A program made the translations under genes and the position numbers. A DNA stretch of 64,000 nucleotides from the NCBI RefSeq assembly GCF_000369505.1, contig NZ_KB850054.1, positions 310,001-374,000 on the forward strand. The letters are read 5' to 3'. This DNA comes from Acinetobacter sp. NIPH 298 (lineage in GTDB: Bacteria > Pseudomonadota > Gammaproteobacteria > Pseudomonadales > Moraxellaceae). The notes beneath the pieces are model-generated. The model had not been told where the DNA came from. It saw nothing but the letters and a program-made list of their open reading frames with translations, and made no database searches. Within the stretch, counting starts at the first letter, position 1; each line of letters starts with the position of its first letter. Below, one piece after another: positions 28,091-37,567 of this stretch.

Positions 28091-30244
28091 TTAACCGTAG
28101 AATTTTGTGTTGTTAGCAGCCATGTCACGCAACATCTGTGGCGCTTCATAAGCCTTACCTAAGTGTGCATATTTGTCGCAAAGCGCAACGTATTCAGCAA
28201 CACCTGTTTGGTCGATGTAACGACATGGACCACCACGGAATGGAGGGAAACCTACACCCATAATCATTGCCATATCTGCTTCAGCAGCCGTTGCAACGAT
28301 GTTGTCTTCTAAGCAACGAACAGTTTCGTTACAGAAAGCAAGCATCATGCGGTCAATGATTTCTTGGTTGTCAAACTCGCGTTTTTCACCCGTAACGAAA
28401 GGTGCAATGATTTCGTAAGCTGTTGGATCAACAGTTTTCGCTTTCTTGCCTTTCTTGTCTAACACGTATTTGTAGAAACCAACGTCATTCTTTTGACCAA
28501 GACGTTTTGCTTCGTACATCGCTTCGATAGAACCTTTGTAGTCAGGCTTCATACGGTCAGGGAAACCTTCAGCCATGACTTCAGCGCCATGAACACCTGT
28601 ATCGATACCAACAACGTCGATCAAGTATGCAGGACCCATAGGCCAGCCGAACTTCGCCATTACATTGTCTACTTGTTGGAAATCCGCACCGTCTTTAACA
28701 AGAAGGTCGAATGCACCAAAGTAAGGGAACAATACACGGTTTACTAAGAAACCTGGGCAGTCATTCACAACGATTGGTGTTTTACCCATTTTCTGAGCAA
28801 GAACAACTGTGGTTGCAATCGCTTCGTCAGAAGTCTTTTCACCACGAATAACTTCGACCAGTGGCATCATGTGTACTGGGTTGAAGAAGTGCATACCAAC
28901 GAAGTTTTCAGGACGTTGTAATGCTTTTGCTAAACGTGTAATTGAAATTGTAGAAGTGTTTGATGCAATGATCGTGTTTTCACGAACATTTTTCTCAGTT
29001 TCCACCAATACCATTTCTTTTACTTTTGGATTTTCAGTCACCGCTTCAATCACGATATCCACTTCTTTAAACTCATCGTAGCTTAAAGTCGGGCGGATAC
29101 GAGCAAGTGTTTCACCCATTTGCGCAGCTTTCATTTTCTTGCGTTCAACTTGCTTGGTCAGTAAGCCATTCGCTTCTTTCATACCAAGTGCAAGTTGTGG
29201 GTTACCAATGTCTTTCATGATGATTGGTGTGCCTTTGCTTGCCGCTTGGTAAGCAATACCACCACCCATGATACCAGCACCTAATACCGCTGCTTGGTTT
29301 ACTGGGTGAGCACCTTTCTCATATTTTTTCGCTGTTTTCTTCACAACTTGGTCATTGATGAATAAACCGATCAATGCACCTGCTTGTGGTGTGATCGCAG
29401 CTTTTGCGAAACCTTGTGCTTCTGCTTTTAATGCATCATCACGTGTTAATGTTGCACCTGCTTGTAATGAATCAAGCAATAATTTTGGAGCAGGGTATTG
29501 CGCAGGGTTTGCTTTTGCAAGTACCGCACCTTTCGCTGTATTGAACGCCATCATTTGTTCAAGTGGGTTCAATTTAATCGCGTCTAATTTTTCTTGACGT
29601 TTTGTTTTCCAGTCCAAACGACCAGCAATGGCTTGTTTAACCAAGTCAATGGCAGCTTCTTGTAATTTGTCAGCAGCAACAACCGCATCTACAGCACCAT
29701 CTTTAAGTGCAGCAGCAGGTTTCTTTGGATTGGCCATTGCCATCCATTCAACTGCATTGTCGATACCGATTAAACGGCTTAAACGTACGCTACCACCAAA
29801 ACCAGGATAGATACCCAATTTGATTTCTGGTAAGCCGACTTGTGCTTGTTCCGACATGACACGGTAGTCACAGACTAAGCACATTTCGAAACCGCCACCT
29901 AACGCCATGCCATTAATAGCAACAACTTTAGGGATATCTAAATCTTCAAAGCTGTTGAAGATTTCGTGTACAGGCATAAGCCAATCAACAATTGCTTGTT
30001 CACCTGCGGCGAAGTTGTCGCCAAATTCAGTGATATCTGCACCAACGATAAATGTTGATTTTCCAGAAGTTACAACTAAGCCTTTAATATCGTTATTGGC
30101 TTTAACCGCAGCAATTGCTGCTTGGAAGTCTTCAATGGTTGCACGGTTAAATTTATTAACCGACTCACCTTGTAAGTCAAAGCGGAATTCTGCAATTCCG
30201 TCCGCAAGCATTTGGACGGTAATGGCATTGCCAGCGTGGATCAT
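28091..30244 (-). CDS. fadB: Fatty acid oxidation complex alpha subunit
   Basis: 717 residues. N-terminal enoyl-CoA hydratase/isomerase domain with [12 protein letters not shown] and [19 protein letters not shown], then a 3-hydroxyacyl-CoA dehydrogenase domain with the NAD-binding [15 protein letters not shown]. Converts enoyl-CoA to 3-ketoacyl-CoA for FadA. The ATG at 30244 is chosen (family length, GGGAG 7 nt upstream) over the open frame from 30286. Operon with fadA. The upstream region has a GACTT/AAGTC inverted repeat (30416-30427) that might bind a fatty-acid regulator. Confidence 0.97.
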   Translation of the reverse strand: MIHAGNAITVQMLADGIAEFRFDLQGESVNKFNRATIEDFQAAIAAVKANNDIKGLVVTSGKSTFIVGADITEFGDNFAAGEQAIVDWLMPVHEIFNSFEDLDIPKVVAINGMALGGGFEMCLVCDYRVMSEQAQVGLPEIKLGIYPGFGGSVRLSRLIGIDNAVEWMAMANPKKPAAALKDGAVDAVVAADKLQEAAIDLVKQAIAGRLDWKTKRQEKLDAIKLNPLEQMMAFNTAKGAVLAKANPAQYPAPKLLLDSLQAGATLTRDDALKAEAQGFAKAAITPQAGALIGLFINDQVVKKTAKKYEKGAHPVNQAAVLGAGIMGGGIAYQAASKGTPIIMKDIGNPQLALGMKEANGLLTKQVERKKMKAAQMGETLARIRPTLSYDEFKEVDIVIEAVTENPKVKEMVLVETEKNVRENTIIASNTSTISITRLAKALQRPENFVGMHFFNPVHMMPLVEVIRGEKTSDEAIATTVVLAQKMGKTPIVVNDCPGFLVNRVLFPYFGAFDLLVKDGADFQQVDNVMAKFGWPMGPAYLIDVVGIDTGVHGAEVMAEGFPDRMKPDYKGSIEAMYEAKRLGQKNDVGFYKYVLDKKGKKAKTVDPTAYEIIAPFVTGEKREFDNQEIIDRMMLAFCNETVRCLEDNIVATAAEADMAMIMGVGFPPFRGGPCRYIDQTGVAEYVALCDKYAHLGKAYEAPQMLRDMAANNTKFYG

Positions 30245-30638
30245 GCCTGATCTCCCTTGTTGTGGAGGATTCTGAGTTGATGTCATAAAGCATGTGTGCG
30301 GTTAGGCACACAAAAAAGCTTCGCTAATCTTACGATAACTATATCTAAAAAGGACATAACAAGTTGTATCAAGGCGTGACGCAGTGGTCATCAATTTGTT
30401 GTAACTTTCTAGTGAGACTTTTAAGTCACGAAGAAAAATAAATTTTTAATGATGTTTTTAGCTATTTCTCTTTGATTGCTAAAGATAACTCCAAAGCCTT
30501 ATTTGTCCGCTTTAAACAAAGTAAATTGGTATTCAGTCATATAAATTTGCTAGAATAGCAAGCTTATTTTGAGTGCGATTTTGATATTTGGTTCTCAAAC
30601 TGGCATTTGGTTTTCAGCTAAAAAGATAGAGTAATCTA
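30245..30638. promoter_or_regulatory. Divergent promoter region of fadBA and lpxO
   Basis: 394 nt without a gene. It holds an inverted repeat GACTT-TT-AAGTC (30416-30427), a candidate fad operator, and TTGCTA-GAA-TAGCAA (30547-30561), which overlaps a TAGAAT (-10-like, 30551-30556) facing lpxO. No protein binding is proven. Confidence 0.45.
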
Positions 30639-31553
30639 ATGATTAAGTGGATCATATTAGCGATCTTTATCATTTCGGCGTTCTATGTTCATCGCCGTGG
30701 TAAAGTTAGACACTCGTTTTATCGTCAATTTTTTGACCATTCAACGCTATTCGCACCCGTTAACTATTTAATGTACATGTTTTCCAGCGTGCCGAATCAA
30801 CCCTATATCGACACACAGCATTTCAAGGACTTAAAAGTTCTGGATGAAAACTGGGAAATGATCCGTGATGAAGCGCAAGCGCTTTATGACAAAGGTGGTA
30901 TTAAAGCATCAAGTACTTATGATGACTTGGGTTTTAATTCATTCTTTAAAACGGGTTGGAAGCGTTTCTATTTGAAATGGTATGACTCTGCACATCCATC
31001 AGCATCAGAATTTTGTCCAAAAACAACGGCTTTATTAAAAACACTCCCAAGTATCAAAGCTGCAATGTTTACAGAGCTTGCACCTGATAGCCGTTTGGTT
31101 CGCCATCGTGATCCTTATGCAGGTTCATTGCGTTACCATTTAGGTTTGATTACACCGAACGATGATCGTTGTTTCATTGATGTCGATGGTGAGCGTTATT
31201 CTTGGCGTGATGGTGAGAGTGTGGTGTTTGATGAAACCTATATTCACTATGCTGAAAATAAAACCGATCAAAACCGTATTATCTTTTTTGCTGACGTAGA
31301 GCGCCCATTAAAAACGCGTTTCATGGAAAAGTTTAATCATTGGTTTGGCAAAAGTGTGATGACTGCGGCAAGTTCACCCAATGAAGTGGGCGATCAAACT
31401 GGCGGCCTAAATAAAGCATTTGGTTATGTCTATCAAGTTCGTATTAAAGCCAAGGCGTTGAAGAAATCAAATCGTCAACTTTATTACTTTTTGAAATGGT
31501 TCATTATGCTTGGCTTGTTCTTCGTTATTTTTGTTCGACCTTATGTATTTTAA
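30639..31553 (+). CDS. lpxO: Lipid A hydroxylase LpxO-like dioxygenase
   Basis: 304-residue aspartyl/asparaginyl beta-hydroxylase-fold enzyme. N-terminal membrane helix (WIILAIFIISAFYV) and a C-terminal one (WFIMLGLFFVIFV) anchor it in the inner membrane. The Fe(II)/2-oxoglutarate site is visible as H156-R-D158, H203 in YIHYAEN and R213. In Acinetobacter and Salmonella LpxO adds a 2-hydroxyl group to an acyl chain of lipid A, changing envelope properties. The match in length and topology is good. Ended by a terminator. Confidence 0.87.
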   Translation: MIKWIILAIFIISAFYVHRRGKVRHSFYRQFFDHSTLFAPVNYLMYMFSSVPNQPYIDTQHFKDLKVLDENWEMIRDEAQALYDKGGIKASSTYDDLGFNSFFKTGWKRFYLKWYDSAHPSASEFCPKTTALLKTLPSIKAAMFTELAPDSRLVRHRDPYAGSLRYHLGLITPNDDRCFIDVDGERYSWRDGESVVFDETYIHYAENKTDQNRIIFFADVERPLKTRFMEKFNHWFGKSVMTAASSPNEVGDQTGGLNKAFGYVYQVRIKAKALKKSNRQLYYFLKWFIMLGLFFVIFVRPYVF

Positions 31554-31608
31554 GGTGTGCGGTAACCTTTGATTGGCTAGCTGTGCTGAGCACATAGATT
31601 TATATTCT

Positions 31609-31644
31609 GCCCTGAAGTCTTAACGGATTTTCAGGGCTTTTTTT
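31609..31644 (+). terminator. Terminator of lpxO
   Basis: GCCCTGAA (31609-31616) and TTCAGGGC (31630-31637) followed by a run of seven T. Confidence 0.92.
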
Positions 31645-31738
31645 ATCGCCATCGGAGCATCATCAGAATCAGTGTCTAGTTGTATCAAATGGTATAAAAG
31701 TAGATAATCAATGCGCTTTTGAATGATGAGAATACATA

Positions 31739-32602
31739 ATGAAAAAACAATTATTGATATGTATGAGTGTATTAAGTTTGGTCGCTTGTACAGAAGAAAA
31801 TGATGATATTTACGGTGGCGTAGATTCTAACAATAAAGGCTTTTATAGCTATGATATTGAGGCATCTAATGCTTCAAATGCATTAATCAAAAAAGTATAT
31901 CAAGTCGATAAGGATAAAATTCTTTCTTTAACATACTCGGAAACGCCAAAATTACGGACAGAAGCGTTACGTAACTTTTTAACTAAAGATGAGATATCGA
32001 CCATACTTCCGCCACAAACTACAGCAGGTGCATATCTGATCGGAACAAAAGCAATTTTTAATGATTCTGTTTTAGAATACGAACCTTATAATTTTGGTCA
32101 AAAAGCATCTTTTAAACTCACTTATCAATTACAAAAAATTGATTTGTCGGGGTTAAACGTTTCAGATTATATTGGTTATTTGTTCACTCAAGCTAGAGAT
32201 ACACCCCTGATGAGTGATGCAACCTTACAAATTATTCAAGCATTACTATTTTCCACTCAAGATAAGTTCCCTTCAGGCGCAACATGTTGGAATAAACAGG
32301 TTCAATTCAGTACCCAAAATTATATTGAGTTATATCCAACACAAAGCCTTTCCCATGTCAGTACAAACAGTAATATTCTAAATCAAGGAATTTGGCAAAA
32401 TGCCGCATGGACTGCTTTCCAACCGAGTACTGAGTTTAAGTTAGCTGATACGCGAATTCGTTATCAAGCGAAGGAGCATTGGGGCTTTTTTCACAATGAA
32501 AGAGAGGTAAATACTGCGCAGCAGAACAATGTATTGGCGTGTGACTTCTTTAATGAATCGGCATTTAAGCAGGTTGATCGATTTTTGGGTCGAGTATTCT
32601 AA
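31739..32602 (+). CDS. Uncharacterised lipoprotein
   Basis: 287 residues. MKKQLLICMSVLSLVAC gives a clear lipoprotein signal with an LVAC lipobox at residues 14-17, then an acidic start (TEENDD). The mature part has no motif I can name; it contains two further Cys (in GATCWNK and VLACDFF) that could form a disulphide. Probably anchored in the outer membrane. No terminator is obvious before uvrC, 97 nt downstream. Confidence 0.7.
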   Translation: MKKQLLICMSVLSLVACTEENDDIYGGVDSNNKGFYSYDIEASNASNALIKKVYQVDKDKILSLTYSETPKLRTEALRNFLTKDEISTILPPQTTAGAYLIGTKAIFNDSVLEYEPYNFGQKASFKLTYQLQKIDLSGLNVSDYIGYLFTQARDTPLMSDATLQIIQALLFSTQDKFPSGATCWNKQVQFSTQNYIELYPTQSLSHVSTNSNILNQGIWQNAAWTAFQPSTEFKLADTRIRYQAKEHWGFFHNEREVNTAQQNNVLACDFFNESAFKQVDRFLGRVF

Positions 32603-32698
32603 TCATAACTGAGCAGCACATGGATTTCACCGAGTTAGGCTTGAAATTCGTGTGCATAGACTACATCATCAAAGTAATTCTGCTCATGAAAATCTATT

Positions 32699-34498
32699 GT
32701 GAACTCTAACGCACGTGAACACATTGAAACCATCCTGACTCACATGACCCAATTGCCTGGTGTTTACAAAATGCTCGGCAAAGAGGGTGAGTTATTGTAT
32801 GTGGGTAAGGCAAAAAATTTAAAAAATCGTGTATCCAGCTATTTTGTTAAAACCATTGAGCACCCTAAAACACAAGCCCTTGTTGCGCGTATTTATGACA
32901 TTGAAACGCTGATTGTTCGTTCGGAAACAGAGGCTTTATTACTCGAACAAAATCTTATAAAACTGCACCGTCCACCGTATAACATTATGCTGCGAGATGA
33001 TAAATCTTATGTTTATATCTTTGTCTCGGCAGATAAACCCTATCCGCGTATTGCTAGTGGACGTGGCAAAGGTAAACATCAAATTGGTAAGTTTTTTGGA
33101 CCTTATCCGAGTGCTTACAGTGCGCGAGATACTTTGCTCACCTTGCAAAAGCTATTTAATGTACGGCAGTGTGAAAATAGCTATTTTGCCCAAAGAAAAC
33201 GTCCGTGTTTGCAGTATCAAATCAAACGTTGTACTGCGCCTTGCGTGGGGTTGATTAGCCCTGAAGCCTATAAAGAAGATGTCGATAACTCGATTCGTTT
33301 TCTACAAGGGGATACCAAAGAGCTGAATCAAGAATTGATCGGAAAAATGGAGCAAGCGGCTGAAGCACTTGAGTTTGAAAAGGCAGTGTTCTATCGGGAT
33401 CGTTTAGGCTTATTGCGTGAGGTTCAGGCACAACAGGCAGTCTTTAAAGTTAAAGGTGAAGCTGATATTTTAGCGATTGCCTATCAAGCGGGCGTAACTT
33501 GTGTGCAGATCATGTACGTTCGGAACGGAAGAATGCTCGGAGGGAAAAGTTATTTTCCAGATATGTTGGGAGACGATCTCGGGCAAATGCTCAGCGACTT
33601 TATTGCGAATTTTTATTTTCAGGTAGCAGATGAAGTACCGACTGAGCTGATTGTGAATATTGAGGTGCCTGATCGCCCTCAACTCGAAGAAGCATTACAG
33701 CAAACCTTTAACAAGAAAGTCCACATCAAGCATAAAGTACGTGAAACACGGGCGGAGTGGCTAGAGTTAGCACAAATGAATGTGCAGCATGCCATTAAAG
33801 GTAAACTCAGTAATTATCTAGAATTGAACGAACGTTTTCATCAGCTTGAACAAGTGGTGGGGCGTCCGATTGACCGAATTGAATGTTTTGATATTAGCCA
33901 TACGATGGGTGAAGCACCGATTGCATCCTGCGTGGTCTTTGATCAAGGTGGCGCGAGAAAGCGGGACTATCGTCAGTTTGCGATTCAAGATATTACGGGT
34001 GGCGATGATTATGCCGCTATGCGCCAAGCGTTAATCCGCCGCTATAAGAAAAATATATTGCCTGATTTACTCCTCATCGATGGTGGTAAAGGTCAATTGC
34101 ATATGGCAATGGAGGTGATGCAAGAGTTAGCACTAGATGCTTTTATGATTGGGGTGTCTAAAGGTGAGGGGCGTAAAGCGGGTTTGGAAACGCTACATTT
34201 TACCGATGGCACTAAGCTGCAATTGGCAGAAGACCATAAAGCCCTGCATTTGATTCAACAGGTCCGTGATGAAGCCCATCGTTTTGCGATTACCAAGCAT
34301 CGAGCGAAGCGTGATAAACGTCGCAGTAGTTCTGTATTGGAGGCGATTCCTGGGCTAGGTCCTAAACGCCGTCGTGATTTACTGACGCATTTTGGTGGGA
34401 TACAAGGTGTACTGAGGGCATCTGAAAAAGAGCTTATGTTGGTTCAAGGTTTAGGTGAGGTGATGGCACGCACCATTTATAAAATCTTGCATGAGTAG
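32699..34498 (+). CDS. uvrC: UvrABC system protein C
   Basis: 599-residue excinuclease subunit. GIY-YIG nuclease domain at the N-terminus ([26 protein letters not shown]), UVR motif (about 200-235), C-terminal RNase H-like nuclease ([21 protein letters not shown]) and the final helix-hairpin-helix pair ([13 protein letters not shown]). It makes both incisions in nucleotide excision repair with UvrA and UvrB. The start is GTG: an in-frame TGA at 32687 closes the frame and no ATG follows until about residue 16, which would cut the GIY domain. The Shine-Dalgarno is poor. Confidence 0.95.
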   Translation: MNSNAREHIETILTHMTQLPGVYKMLGKEGELLYVGKAKNLKNRVSSYFVKTIEHPKTQALVARIYDIETLIVRSETEALLLEQNLIKLHRPPYNIMLRDDKSYVYIFVSADKPYPRIASGRGKGKHQIGKFFGPYPSAYSARDTLLTLQKLFNVRQCENSYFAQRKRPCLQYQIKRCTAPCVGLISPEAYKEDVDNSIRFLQGDTKELNQELIGKMEQAAEALEFEKAVFYRDRLGLLREVQAQQAVFKVKGEADILAIAYQAGVTCVQIMYVRNGRMLGGKSYFPDMLGDDLGQMLSDFIANFYFQVADEVPTELIVNIEVPDRPQLEEALQQTFNKKVHIKHKVRETRAEWLELAQMNVQHAIKGKLSNYLELNERFHQLEQVVGRPIDRIECFDISHTMGEAPIASCVVFDQGGARKRDYRQFAIQDITGGDDYAAMRQALIRRYKKNILPDLLLIDGGKGQLHMAMEVMQELALDAFMIGVSKGEGRKAGLETLHFTDGTKLQLAEDHKALHLIQQVRDEAHRFAITKHRAKRDKRRSSSVLEAIPGLGPKRRRDLLTHFGGIQGVLRASEKELMLVQGLGEVMARTIYKILHE

Positions 34499-34648
34499 AT
34501 GGTGTTGCACGATGATGGGATAGGTCGCGTTAGGGGGCAGCATACTGAATTGACATAATTGTTCTGTAATTCTAGCCAGATCGATCATTCACATTTACGT
34601 TAAAAAGTAGAAAGATAACATTTATTCAGAGCGATTAAGGAAATCAAT

Positions 34649-35446
34649 ATGTCTCTACTCCCGATTTATCAACAGATCGAACAACAAGAATGGATTGATA
34701 TTCCATCGGGATGGCTACAAGGTCGCACAGTATTTGGTGGTTTAGTTGCAGGCTTAATGATTCAAAAAGCGCTGAGTGTGGTGAATGATGCAGCAAAACA
34801 ACTCTTAAGTTGTAATGTCACTTTCGTTGGCCCAGTACAACAAGGACGAGCAAAGCTGAGTGCTGAGATTTTAAGACAGGGAAAATCAGTCACTAGCTTA
34901 GAAATACGGTTATGGCAAGATGACGCAGTACAGAGTATTTTAGTTGCAAGTTTTGGTTCACAGCGTGAGTCTCGGATCCACGTGAGTAATTTGCCTCAAG
35001 TTCCTGATTATCCGATGGCTGAACAATTGGAAAAAACCTTCTATCTCGAAGGTTTGATGCCAGAATGCTTACAACAATTTGAATTGTGTTGGGCAGAGGG
35101 GAGCTACCCAATGGCGGGAAGTAAGGTCCCTGATTTTGGTGGTTGGAGTCGTTTTTCACCTGCTTTACATCCCAATCGTGACATGCAGCTTGCAGATTTG
35201 TTTGCTTTAATGGATGTTTGGCCGCCAGGCGTGCTGCCGATGTTTAAGACCCCAGCGCCTGCGAGTTCTTTGACATGGCAGATTACTTATTTAAGTCCAA
35301 TTGCACATCAAATTCAGGATTGGTTTAAATATAAGGTCGTCACTGAGTTTGCCCATCAAGGGTATTCAACGGAATATGCTTATGTTTGGGATCAACAAAA
35401 TCAGCTCATTGCCGTGTTAAGACAGACGGTTGCCGTTTTTGCCTAA
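34649..35446 (+). CDS. Acyl-CoA thioesterase family protein (double hotdog)
   Basis: 265 residues with two hotdog-like halves: the first holds GWLQGRTVFGGLVAGLMIQKA and the GPVQQGRAKL/SVTSLEIRLWQ strands, the second TWQITYLSPIAHQ and GYSTEYAYVWD. This is typical of the TesB/thioesterase-like superfamily (4HBT_3), hydrolysing acyl-CoA. A consensus -35 TTGACA (34550-34555) lies upstream. RBS AAGGAAATC. Specific substrate unknown; the nearby fadBA genes suggest but do not prove fatty-acid use. Confidence 0.8.
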   Translation: MSLLPIYQQIEQQEWIDIPSGWLQGRTVFGGLVAGLMIQKALSVVNDAAKQLLSCNVTFVGPVQQGRAKLSAEILRQGKSVTSLEIRLWQDDAVQSILVASFGSQRESRIHVSNLPQVPDYPMAEQLEKTFYLEGLMPECLQQFELCWAEGSYPMAGSKVPDFGGWSRFSPALHPNRDMQLADLFALMDVWPPGVLPMFKTPAPASSLTWQITYLSPIAHQIQDWFKYKVVTEFAHQGYSTEYAYVWDQQNQLIAVLRQTVAVFA

Positions 35447-35539
35447 TCGACATTCAACTATATTTCGTATAAAGTTGCTTACAGATGGATACATTCTCGG
35501 TACATCCTTTGTGCAATATGCAAATTTGACGCGAACAAC

Positions 35540-36136
35540 ATGGCGGTGTTTATGAGTACAGGGCAAATCCTGAACATTCCCAATATCTTAACCTTGGCGC
35601 GTATTGCTTTAATACCAGTGTTTTTGGTGATCGCTTATTGGCCACCAGCCATTGGAGCTGAACATCATGGTGGAATGCTTCGCCATATGGTGCTGACAGC
35701 AATCTTTGTCGTTGCTGCGCTTACGGATTGGTTCGATGGCTATTTGGCACGGACATTAGATCAGAGTTCAGCTTTCGGACGTTTCCTTGATCCTGTTGCT
35801 GATAAACTAATGGTTGCAGCGGCGCTCATTGTCTTAGTGCAATGGCAACCGACCATTTCTATGGCATTTGCTGCCATCGTGATTATTTCTCGTGAAATTA
35901 CGGTATCTGCTTTGCGTGAGTGGATGGCTGAACTCGGTGCGCGTACCAATGTTGCGGTTTCAACGGTAGGGAAGTATAAGACTGCTTTTCAAATGATTGC
36001 GATTAGTGTGTTTCTGTTGAATTGGAAACCACTCGAAATGTGGGCCTATGCTTTGCTTTATGCAGCTGTGATTTTGACATTATGGTCTATGTTTATCTAT
36101 CTCAAAGCAGCGTGGCCATACTTGAAACAACCTTAA
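35540..36136 (+). CDS. pgsA: CDP-diacylglycerol--glycerol-3-phosphate 3-phosphatidyltransferase
   Basis: 198-residue inner-membrane enzyme of phospholipid synthesis, making phosphatidylglycerol phosphate. The CDP-alcohol phosphatidyltransferase signature is complete: D66-G67-x2-A70-R71-x8-G80-x3-D84-x3-D88. Several hydrophobic segments surround it. Two ATGs are possible (35540 and 35552); the second gives a normal MSTGQILNIPNILT start. I keep the longer one as listed but the shorter is equally likely. Followed by a terminator. Confidence 0.93.
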   Translation: MAVFMSTGQILNIPNILTLARIALIPVFLVIAYWPPAIGAEHHGGMLRHMVLTAIFVVAALTDWFDGYLARTLDQSSAFGRFLDPVADKLMVAAALIVLVQWQPTISMAFAAIVIISREITVSALREWMAELGARTNVAVSTVGKYKTAFQMIAISVFLLNWKPLEMWAYALLYAAVILTLWSMFIYLKAAWPYLKQP

Positions 36137-36169
36137 AATAGATATTTGATCGATCCATTCAAAATTTCT

Positions 36170-36194
36170 AAGCCTTCCAGATGGAGGGCTTTTT
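36170..36194 (+). terminator. Terminator of pgsA
   Basis: AAGCCTTCC and GGAGGGCTT (one G-U pair) around a short loop, followed by T residues. Confidence 0.85.
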
Positions 36195-36370
36195 ACTGGC
36201 TATATAAAAATAAAGGCAAGAAAAAAGCCCATAGCAAGGATGAGCTTAGTTCTCTGAGGAAACATGCTCTTTTAGGAGAGTATGCTGAAGAACATAATCA
36301 TAATATGAGAATCCATCTATTTTAGCAACGGCTAAAAATGTAAATATTTTTTATATTCTCAAGTTTGGCT

Positions 36371-37138
36371 TTATGGATTTTCTGGGAGTGCTGCAAATTT
36401 AAGTTCAATTTGTGCGGCATTGTTTTGCAGAATTTCTGTCAATTTTTGAATGTTTAAGAAGTCAAAACGATTTTTTGATGCCACCAAAGTGAGCGCAATC
36501 GGCGCTTCTTTGTTTGAAAATCGAATTGGTACTGAAAGACCACAAACAGATGGGTCAATCTCACCTTGTGATAAATAAAAGCCTTGTTTCTTGATTTTTC
36601 GCATGTGTTGAGAGAATTCATCTAAGTTTTGTGCGAAACCAACCTGAGCCAGTTCATGACTGAATTGTTGATAGTAGGCTTGAATGCGTTGTTTGCTCAA
36701 ATGTGCAATCACGATTTTTGGTGATGCGCCAATATAAACAGGGCGAGGACAACCACGACCAAATGAGAGTAGCTCTGACTCTTTAAATGTTTCGTGATGT
36801 AGGTCGATACAATAATCATGGTTTAGATAGGTGAGCAAACAGCACAGTTCAGTTTTTTCAACGATATCTCGCATAAAAGGAATACTTGTTTGCACCAATG
36901 GATCGGTGCTGTGCGAAATATAGTCCAGAACAGCGATTTTAGATCCTAAAGTGTAGTCACCTGACGTGCCACTAATGCGTTTCAGCATATCGGTCGCGAC
37001 CAATTCTTTAAGATAGCGATAGGCAGTAGGTTTGGATAGAGCAAGCTCATCACAAATGATATCGACATTGATAATCGGGCGTGAAACTGAGAATAGATCC
37101 AGTACAGTGAGAATCTTACCAAAACTCGAAATTGCCAT
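36371..37138 (-). CDS. IclR family transcriptional regulator
   Basis: 255 residues from the ATG at 37138 (the open frame extends 13 codons further upstream without improvement). N-terminal winged helix-turn-helix (GKILTVLDLFS, then LSKPTAYRYLKEL) and C-terminal IclR effector-binding domain (about 80-250: ISHSTDPLVQTSIPFM, GEIDPSVCGLSVPIRF). IclR proteins often control aromatic or short-chain acid pathways. It faces the efflux operon starting at 37568, so it probably controls it, with an aromatic acid as a possible effector. This is inference from position. Confidence 0.88.
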   Translation of the reverse strand: MAISSFGKILTVLDLFSVSRPIINVDIICDELALSKPTAYRYLKELVATDMLKRISGTSGDYTLGSKIAVLDYISHSTDPLVQTSIPFMRDIVEKTELCCLLTYLNHDYCIDLHHETFKESELLSFGRGCPRPVYIGASPKIVIAHLSKQRIQAYYQQFSHELAQVGFAQNLDEFSQHMRKIKKQGFYLSQGEIDPSVCGLSVPIRFSNKEAPIALTLVASKNRFDFLNIQKLTEILQNNAAQIELKFAALPENP

Positions 37139-37567
37139 GATGGGGCATCTACTCCTTAAAAATAACGTGAAAATCAAACTTTTATTGTTTTATAACAGAA
37201 AAGTCTGAGTTCGTGTATGGACTTTTAAATCTGATCGAGATGGTTGAATAAACCAATGGTCATGATGAGAAAGAAGATCACTTTTATCAATATTGTTCTA
37301 AATTAAAATTAAATATTATCAAATGGTGATAATTTATATTGACTAATTGGTCGTGTTTTGAAAAAATAGATCACATAATGTCTTATTTGGATATTTTTTG
37401 GGTTATAACTCTAAATTTTCCGAATATTGCACATCACTTCCTATCATCAGCTTTACGCTTATCGAACTGATTTGGATCTGTCCAAATCAGTTGAATTCGT
37501 CATCACATTTATTGGTGTTGTTGAAAGAATATGAGCGAAAAGTCTGGCTCAGAATTGAGACACGTTC
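37139..37567. promoter_or_regulatory. Divergent region between iclR-type gene and efflux operon
   Basis: 429 nt, AT-rich, no gene. It contains a perfect hairpin AACTGATTTGGA (37465-37476)/TCCAAATCAGTT (37481-37492) with a TCTG loop, 75 nt before the first efflux gene; there is no T-run, so it is not a terminator. It may be an operator palindrome or a 5' UTR stem. Confidence 0.5.
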
